Shown here one piece after another: positions 15,154 through 19,952 of a stretch of 19,952 nucleotides of DNA. The first letter of the stretch is position 1; each line of letters opens with the position of its first letter. A program made the position numbers and the translations under genes. Location of the stretch: assembly GCA_035455265.1 (NCBI GenBank), contig DATIFK010000065.1, positions 1 through 19,952 of the forward strand, written 5' to 3'. The DNA is from MGOM01 sp035455265 (GTDB lineage Bacteria; Chloroflexota; Anaerolineae; Anaerolineales; E44-bin32). The notes under the pieces were generated by a model that was not told where the DNA came from, did not search any database, and was given only the letters and a program-made list of their open reading frames with translations.

Positions 15154-15162
15154 TGGTATAAT
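15154..15162 (+). promoter_or_regulatory. mreB operon promoter (extended -10)
   Basis: TGGTATAAT, a perfect -10 with TGn extension. No good -35 is found. The start point should be near 15169, giving a leader of about 30 nt that contains a strong GGAGGAG. Confidence 0.75.
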
Positions 15163-15199
15163 CCGCCGCCCGGCCCACGTCGCCCCGGAGGAGTGCCGC

Positions 15200-16258
15200 T
15201 TGGCCTTCAACCCTCTCAACTGGCTTCTGGGCCTCTTCTCCCTCGACATCGCCATCGACCTGGGCACGGCCAACACCCTGGTCCACGTCCGGGGCAAGGG
15301 CATCCTCATCAACGAACCGTCCTGGGTGGCGATCGACAAGAAGTCCAAGAGGCCGCTAGCCATCGGGGCGGAGGCCAAGGAGATGGTCGGGCGCACGCCT
15401 GCCAACGTGGTCGCCATTCGCCCCCTGCGCGACGGCGTCATTTCGGAGTTCGACATCACCGAAGCCATGCTCGAGTACTTCATCGGCAAGACCCATGAGC
15501 AGAGCGTCGTCCCCGTGCCGCGGCCCAGGATCATCGTGGGCATCCCGAGCGGGGCCACGGAGGTCGAGAAGCGCGCCGTGTATGACGCCACCATGGCCGC
15601 CGGCGCGCGCCAGGCGTTCCTGATCGAAGAGCCGACGGCTGCCGCCCTCGGCGCCAGCCTGCCCATCAGCGAGGTGCGCGGCTCGATGATCGTCGACATC
15701 GGCGGCGGCACCACGGAGCTGGCGGTGTACTCCATGGGCGGCGTCGTTGTGTCGCGCTCGCTGCGCGTCGCCGGCGATGAAATGGATCAGGACATCGTCA
15801 ACTACGTCCGCAACAAGTACAACCTGCTCATCGGCGAGCGGATGGCCGAGCGGGTGAAGATCAGCATCGGCTCGGCCTTCCCCTTGCGCGAAGAGAAGAC
15901 CATGACGGTGCGCGGGCGCAACCTGGTCAGCGGGCTCCCGGAAGCCGTCGAAGTGTCGTCGATCGAGATCCGCGAAGCGCTGACGCCGTCGGTTCGGGTC
16001 ATCCTCGAAACGGTCAAGGACGCGCTCGATGAAGTGCCGCCCGAGCTCGTTGCCGACCTGATGGAGACCGGCATCTGCCTCGCCGGGGGCGGCTCACAGC
16101 TTCTTCTGCTGCCCGACCGCCTGAGCCAGGACCTGCACATGCGCGTCTGGTGCGCCGACGATCCGATGAGCTGCGTCGTGCGCGGCGCCGGCATCGTCCT
16201 GGAGGACCTCGACAACCTCTCGCGCTTCCTGGTCGGCCTGGAGCGCAGCGGGGTCTGA
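15200..16258 (+). CDS. mreB: Rod-shape actin homologue MreB
   Basis: The protein has 352 residues. MreB filaments at the inner membrane face direct lateral wall synthesis. Actin-fold ATP motifs are present: DLGTANTLV (phosphate 1), DIGGGTTELAVYS (phosphate 2) and CLAGGGSQL (adenosine). The N-terminal FNPLNWLLGLFS is hydrophobic and amphipathic, fitting a membrane-targeting helix. The start is TTG 15200, with GGAGGAG 7-13 nt upstream; no ATG exists before the conserved region. It is first in mreB-mreC-mreD-mrdA. A single copy is seen here; other MreB/Mbl paralogues could be elsewhere. Confidence 0.97.
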   Translation: MAFNPLNWLLGLFSLDIAIDLGTANTLVHVRGKGILINEPSWVAIDKKSKRPLAIGAEAKEMVGRTPANVVAIRPLRDGVISEFDITEAMLEYFIGKTHEQSVVPVPRPRIIVGIPSGATEVEKRAVYDATMAAGARQAFLIEEPTAAALGASLPISEVRGSMIVDIGGGTTELAVYSMGGVVVSRSLRVAGDEMDQDIVNYVRNKYNLLIGERMAERVKISIGSAFPLREEKTMTVRGRNLVSGLPEAVEVSSIEIREALTPSVRVILETVKDALDEVPPELVADLMETGICLAGGGSQLLLLPDRLSQDLHMRVWCADDPMSCVVRGAGIVLEDLDNLSRFLVGLERSGV

Positions 16259-16261
16259 GTC

Positions 16262-16321
16262 ATGCGAAACCTGGGTATCGGCCAGCCCGGGCGCAGCCAA
16301 CCCCTGGACGGCCACCGATGA
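16262..16321 (+). CDS. Possible 19-codon coupling ORF between mreB and mreC
   Basis: An ATG three bases after the mreB stop opens 19 codons (starting MRNLGIGQPG), and the TGA overlaps the mreC ATG (ATGA at 16318-16321). It may let ribosomes leaving mreB reach mreC, which lacks a clear ribosome-binding site. It may equally be chance. Confidence 0.25.
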   Translation: MRNLGIGQPGRSQPLDGHR

Positions 16322-17151
16322 GCCGAAGCCGCTCGTCGGGACTGTTGGCCCTCACCCTGATCCTGATTGCCGTCGGGCTCCTGGTCCTCAACCTGGGAGG
16401 CTACCTCGGGCCGGCCCAGAGCCTGGTGCTGCGCCCCTTCGGCGCCGTGCAGGGGTGGATCGCCTCGCGCGTCGCCGCGGTGCGCAGCCTACTGACGGCA
16501 CCGGGCGACGTGATCGCCCTTCGCGAGGAAAACGACCAGCTCCAGGCGCAGGTCTCCGCGCTCCAGCAGGAGATCATCGCCCTGCGTGAGCAGGCCGCCC
16601 AGGCCGATATCCTGGCCGCCCTGCTCGGCTACGCACGCGGCCAGCCGGAAAGCCGCTACCTGGCGGTCAACGTCATTGGGCGCGACGTCAGCCCGTTCAT
16701 CCGGTCCGTGTGGATCGGGCGCGGCTCCGACGCCGGCCTGCTGCGCGGCATGCCGGTCGTGACGGAGCGCGGACTGGTGGGACGGATCGCCGAAGTGCAC
16801 GCGACTGTCTCGCGCGTGCAGCTCATCACCGACCCGGCGACGGAAGTGAATGTGCGACTTCAGACGTCCCGCGCCGACGGCGCTCTGCGAGCCCAGGTCA
16901 ATGGCGAGTTGTGGGTCGACCTGATCGACCAGGCGGCGGAGGTCACGCCGGGCGAGCTCGTCCTGACTTCCGGACTTGGAGGCGCCTTCCCTCCGGAGGT
17001 CCCCGTCGGCCAGGTCCTGACGGTCCGCAAACGCGACTTCGAGTTATTCCAGCAGGCCGTCATTCAGCCCAGCGTCGACTTCGAGAACCTTGAGATCGTC
17101 CTGGTCATCACCAACTTCCAACCGCTACTGCTGACTCCCGAGGTACCCTGA
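16318..17151 (+). CDS. mreC: Rod-shape determining protein MreC
   Basis: The protein has 277 residues. One N-terminal membrane helix (about 9-30) is followed by a coiled coil (about 62-104, rich in REENDQLQAQ-type heptads) and the beta-barrel domain with VIGRD, GMPVVTERGLVGRI and LITDPATEVNV motifs typical of MreC. It lies outside the membrane and links MreB, MreD and PBP2, activating PBP2. The ATG at 16318 is placed just before the membrane helix. No strong ribosome-binding site precedes it, so translation may depend on upstream ribosomes. mreD follows after 4 bp. Confidence 0.95.
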   Translation: MSRSRSSGLLALTLILIAVGLLVLNLGGYLGPAQSLVLRPFGAVQGWIASRVAAVRSLLTAPGDVIALREENDQLQAQVSALQQEIIALREQAAQADILAALLGYARGQPESRYLAVNVIGRDVSPFIRSVWIGRGSDAGLLRGMPVVTERGLVGRIAEVHATVSRVQLITDPATEVNVRLQTSRADGALRAQVNGELWVDLIDQAAEVTPGELVLTSGLGGAFPPEVPVGQVLTVRKRDFELFQQAVIQPSVDFENLEIVLVITNFQPLLLTPEVP

Positions 17152-17155
17152 ATCG

Positions 17156-17659
17156 ATGGGGTACGCGATCGGGATCCCCTTGATGGCGTTGCTCGCCATC
17201 CTGCAGTCGACCGTCTTCGGCACCTTCCGGCTGCTGGACGGCGCCCCCGATCTCGTCCTGATCGCCGTCGTCAGCTGGGGGCAGACCGGGCGCACGCGCG
17301 AGGCGTTGGTGTTCGCGCTCGTCGGCGGCCTGTCGATGGACCTGCTGTCGGGCGCTCCCTTCGGTCTCACCGCTCTGGGTCTGATCGCCGTCGCCTACCT
17401 CGTGTCGCGCCTGGAGGGCCGCTTTTGGGAGGCCAACTTCCTGCTGCCGCTGGGCATCATGGTGGGCGCCGTGGTGATCCATCACGCCACTCTGTTGCTC
17501 GCAGCCGCCGCCACCGGGCGCCCGGTGGATCTGGACGTCGCCCTGACGCGCGTCTTCCTGCCCAGCGCCGTGCTCGATGTGTTGCTGGCGCTGCCCGCCG
17601 TCCAACTGTCCCTGCGTGCCTGTGAGACTCTGTTCCCGCCCAAGGTGAAGGTCGGATGA
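17156..17659 (+). CDS. mreD: Rod-shape determining membrane protein MreD
   Basis: The protein has 167 residues, almost wholly hydrophobic with about five membrane segments, the expected size and pattern of MreD. Recognisable features are LLAILQSTVFG at the start, GAPDLVLIAVVSWGQ, and the stretch ALVGGLSMDLLSGAPFGLTALGLIAVAYLVSRLE, which matches the MreD consensus around GxxxDxxSGxPxG. It is assigned partly from its place between mreC and PBP2. The ATG is 4 bp after mreC and the stop overlaps the PBP2 start (ATGA at 17656-17659). Confidence 0.93.
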   Translation: MGYAIGIPLMALLAILQSTVFGTFRLLDGAPDLVLIAVVSWGQTGRTREALVFALVGGLSMDLLSGAPFGLTALGLIAVAYLVSRLEGRFWEANFLLPLGIMVGAVVIHHATLLLAAAATGRPVDLDVALTRVFLPSAVLDVLLALPAVQLSLRACETLFPPKVKVG

Positions 17660-19692
17660 AGAACGGCGGCGAGACGGCCCACATTCCTCCCTGGCGTCTC
17701 CGGGCGACCTATCTGGTCCTGTTCGCTGCTCTGGCGTTATTCTTTGTCCGGCTCTACCAGCTCCAGGTCCTCGATTTCCAGAGCTACCTGGCCTTTGCCG
17801 ACGAGAATCGCTTCACCAACGTCAGCATCCCCGCCGCTCGCGGTGTCATCTACGACCGCAACGGTTTCCAACTCGTCCGCAACATACCGTCGTACAACGT
17901 CGTCGTTACGCCGGCGCGGCTTCCCGACAGCGAAGCGGAAACACAGGCCATCTATCGCCAGTTGGCGGCGTTGGTGGGCCTGCCGGCCGACAAACCCGGC
18001 CAACTCGTTCTGCCGGACCAAGGCTGCGTCGGGCCCGAATACCCGGTCGGCATACGACAGGTGGTCGAGAAGGCGGCCAGCATTCGACCGTATCAGGCCT
18101 GGCCGGTCGCTTGCGATATCGATGAGACGACGGCACGCATCGTCCTGCAGCGCGCCATCGACATGCCGGGCGTGGCCGTCGAGACCATTCCCGTGCGCGA
18201 CTATGTGACCGGCGAGCTGACGACGGCCATCATCGGCTACATGGGACCGATCCCCGCGGCCGAGGCGGCGGCCTACGAGGAACGCGGCTTCGTTCCCAAC
18301 CGGGACAAGGTCGGTTATGCCGGGATCGAATTCGAATTCCAGGACCGCCTGGCCGGCATCAACGGGCTCAAGCTGGTCGAACAGGACGTTGCGCGGCAGC
18401 AGTTGCGGGAGTACGGCGAGGTTCGCCAGCCGGTGCCCGGCAACAACCTGCGGTTGACGATCGACACCCGGCTTCAGGCCGCCGCGGCGACGGCCTTGCG
18501 CAGCCGCATGGACTTCATCAACCGAGTCACCGGCGAGAGGCGTACACCGCTGGGCGTGGTCATCGCCCTCAATCCTCAGACGGGCGAGATCCTGGCGATG
18601 GTCAGCCTGCCGACCTACGAGAACAACCGTCTGGCGCGCTTCATTCCGCTCGACTACTACAACCAGCTGGTGTCCGACGACCGCGGCAAGCCGCTGATCA
18701 ACCATGCCATTACCTCGCCGTTCCCGCCCGGATCGACGTTCAAGCTGGTGACAGCCGTCGGTTCCCTCAACGAGGGAGTCATTGCTCCCGGTCAAACCGT
18801 CGACGACCCCGGCTTGATCACGATCACGAACCAGTACTTCCCCAACGACCCCGGTAAGGCCAAGGACTTCGTCTGCTGGAAGCGCGACGGACATGGACGA
18901 GTGGACATGCTGAGGGCCATCGAGGTATCCTGCAACGTTTACTTCTACAAGATCGGTGGCGGCTTCCCCGGCCAGGTCGAGCCCGGATTGGGGATCGACC
19001 GCATCGACGAGTACGCTCCGCTGCTGGGATACGGCTCGCCTCTCGGCGTCGATCTGCCGGGAGAGGTGGCCGGCCTGATTCCCACGCAGGACTGGAAGCG
19101 CATCAACCTCGGCGAGAGCTGGTCGACGGGCGACACCTACAACACCGCCACCGGGCAGGGCTTCGTCCTGGCCACGCCGCTCCAGGTGCTGAACTCGGTC
19201 GCCACGCTGGCCAACAACGGGCGCGCGATGTGGCCCCACATCGTGCAGGACATTCTCGACGGCGAAGGCAACGTCGTGCAGTCCTTCGAGCCGCGCCAGC
19301 TGTGGGACATGACCGACGGCAGCGCCCCGGGAGGGGTCGTCGTCCAGCCGTGGGTGATCGATCTCGTCCAACAGGGCATGCACCTGGTCGTCCAGGGCGA
19401 GGAAGGCACGGCGCATCAGTACGCCGATCTGGAGACGATCTCGTCGGCGGGCAAGACCGGCACGGGAGAGTTCTGCGACGCGCTGGCTTTGCAGCGGAAC
19501 CTGTGCGTGCCCGGCAACTGGCCGACGCACGCCTGGTATGCCGCTTACGCTCCTTTCGAGAACCCGGAGATCGCCGTCGTTGCTTTCGTTTACAACGGCA
19601 GCGAGGGCGCCGTCACCTCCGGCCCCATTGTCAAGCAGGTCCTTGAAGCGTACTTCGAACTTAAGGCGATCGACGCGGCGCAACAGCAGTAG
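17656..19692 (+). CDS. mrdA: Penicillin-binding protein 2 (elongasome transpeptidase)
   Basis: The protein has 678 residues. It cross-links peptidoglycan during cell elongation. A short cytoplasmic tail and one membrane helix (about 17-37) lead into the pedestal domain, with ARGVIYDRNG (61-70) and GKVGYAGIE-like features near 216-225. The transpeptidase domain has all three motifs: S-T-F-K with nucleophile Ser360 and Lys363, S-C-N at 425-427, and K-T-G at 600-602. Six cysteines are predicted outside the membrane; C607 and C617 flank a loop just after KTG, and C124 and C153 lie in the pedestal. It is the last gene of the mre operon here; no rodA follows within the window. Confidence 0.96.
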   Translation: MKNGGETAHIPPWRLRATYLVLFAALALFFVRLYQLQVLDFQSYLAFADENRFTNVSIPAARGVIYDRNGFQLVRNIPSYNVVVTPARLPDSEAETQAIYRQLAALVGLPADKPGQLVLPDQGCVGPEYPVGIRQVVEKAASIRPYQAWPVACDIDETTARIVLQRAIDMPGVAVETIPVRDYVTGELTTAIIGYMGPIPAAEAAAYEERGFVPNRDKVGYAGIEFEFQDRLAGINGLKLVEQDVARQQLREYGEVRQPVPGNNLRLTIDTRLQAAAATALRSRMDFINRVTGERRTPLGVVIALNPQTGEILAMVSLPTYENNRLARFIPLDYYNQLVSDDRGKPLINHAITSPFPPGSTFKLVTAVGSLNEGVIAPGQTVDDPGLITITNQYFPNDPGKAKDFVCWKRDGHGRVDMLRAIEVSCNVYFYKIGGGFPGQVEPGLGIDRIDEYAPLLGYGSPLGVDLPGEVAGLIPTQDWKRINLGESWSTGDTYNTATGQGFVLATPLQVLNSVATLANNGRAMWPHIVQDILDGEGNVVQSFEPRQLWDMTDGSAPGGVVVQPWVIDLVQQGMHLVVQGEEGTAHQYADLETISSAGKTGTGEFCDALALQRNLCVPGNWPTHAWYAAYAPFENPEIAVVAFVYNGSEGAVTSGPIVKQVLEAYFELKAIDAAQQQ

Positions 19693-19693
19693 A

Positions 19694-19798
19694 CAGTCGT
19701 CAGTTATCAGTTGTCAGTCATGCGCTTTGCGCTTTGCGCTTTGCGCTTTGCGCTTTCCGCTTTGCGCTTTCCGCTTTCCGCTTTCCGCCTTCCGCTTT
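19694..19798 (+). repeat. Fifteen in-phase heptanucleotide units
   Basis: Four 7-bp units of the type CAGTTAT (CAGTCGT, CAGTTAT, CAGTTGT, CAGTCAT) run directly, in phase, into eleven units of GCGCTTT or its variant CCGCTTT, one of which reads CCGCCTT. The tract starts one base after the PBP2 stop. Open frames across it on either strand merely reflect the 7-bp period and are not genes. Confidence 0.92.
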
Positions 19799-19837
19799 CC
19801 TGCCATGCTTCGACAAGTTGTTTGGAGGGAATGGGAA

Positions 19838-19879
19838 CTGGCGGCTGGTGGCTGTTGGCTGTTGGCTGGCAACCGCCAG
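19838..19879 (+). repeat. GGCTGTT heptad repeat inside an inverted repeat
   Basis: Four 7-bp units (GGCTGGT, GGCTGTT, GGCTGTT, GGCTGGC at 19843-19870) sit between CTGGCGG (19838-19844) and CCGCCAG (19873-19879), which form a perfect 7-bp inverted repeat. The structure could fold as a long-loop hairpin. Confidence 0.8.
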
Positions 19880-19933
19880 AACTGGCCTCAGGCATCGCCA
19901 GGGGCCCACAGGCGGGGCCTTGCGCAGTCAGCA

Positions 19934-19942
19934 TGCTATAAT
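19934..19942 (+). promoter_or_regulatory. Extended -10 for a gene beyond the right edge
   Basis: TGCTATAAT, followed by CCGCC, is nearly the same string as at the mreB promoter and identical over GCATGCTATAATCCG to the tilS promoter. It suggests a rightward gene starting just after the window. Confidence 0.6.
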
Positions 19943-19952
19943 CCGCCATTCG

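Noticed and set aside
17737..19683. A 648-codon open frame antisense to PBP2, and similar long antisense frames over the M20 peptidase and cystathionine gamma-synthase
   Set aside because: They mirror GC-rich genes whose third positions are G/C; the predicted proteins have no recognisable motifs, while the sense genes have complete family signatures.
19707..19949. Minus-strand frame encoding KRKAESA/KRKAQSA repeats
   Set aside because: The peptide repeat is only a translation of the 7-bp DNA repeat; no start signal or conserved domain is seen.
1..19952. CRISPR array, tRNA or rRNA genes, insertion sequences or prophage
   Set aside because: No regularly spaced direct repeats of 24-40 bp, no T-loop/CCA-type tRNA signature, no transposase or integrase motif and no long terminal inverted repeats were found by eye.

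Overview
The window is a dense, GC-rich bacterial chromosome segment with 18 protein genes, one of them cut by the left edge. It holds no tRNA or rRNA gene, CRISPR array, transposase or phage gene. Rod-shape genes (mreB, mreC, mreD, PBP2), a TtuB/TtuA-type tRNA thiolation pair, a monotopic NDH-2, a Bacillus-like (GSI-alpha) glutamine synthetase and TATAAT/TACAAT promoters suit a free-living, rod-shaped, walled bacterium. A Chloroflexota member (Anaerolineae-like) is my best guess. That is an inference from gene content, not proven by any marker here.

Layout. (1) 1-3347, sulfur amino acids: a 5'-truncated cystathionine gamma-synthase/lyase (+) faces a two-gene minus-strand operon. The operon encodes a cystathionine beta-synthase with a C-terminal CBS-domain pair and, overlapping it by ATGA, a ParB/Srx-fold protein resembling free-serine kinases of the SerK/SbnI type. 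(2) 3444-6730: a plus-strand run of an esterase, an M20 metallopeptidase and a DUF1385 membrane protein. (3) 6740-8014: NDH-2 on the minus strand, divergent from (4) 8110-10381, a tRNA-modification operon of ttuB-like, ttuA, queF and yhhQ. (5) 10412-11743: glnA (minus), preceded by a 739-bp stretch without a recognised gene. That stretch carries a near-consensus promoter, a chain of strong hairpins, a terminator-like stem and a possible 44-aa ORF. (6) 12483-13307: an FTR1/EfeU iron permease, convergent with (7) tilS and a ModE-like DNA-binding protein (minus). (8) 15200-19692: mreB-mreC-mreD-mrdA. (9) 19693-19952: heptanucleotide tandem repeats and a promoter-like site for a gene beyond the window.

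How it fits together. Region 1 can be read as a transsulfuration module in which serine may first be phosphorylated to O-phosphoserine. Region 4 combines 2-thiolation of tRNA (TtuB as sulfur carrier, TtuA as ATP-dependent thiolase) with queuosine-precursor uptake (YhhQ) and preQ0 reduction (QueF); TilS adds lysidine formation elsewhere in the window. Region 8 is the elongasome. Several adjacent genes overlap by ATGA or GTGA, and several promoters lie so close to the start codon that leaders must be very short. The most interesting items are the structured RNA upstream of glnA, the SerK-like/CBS pair, and the ttuB-like protein whose Gly-Gly is buried nine residues from the C-terminus.
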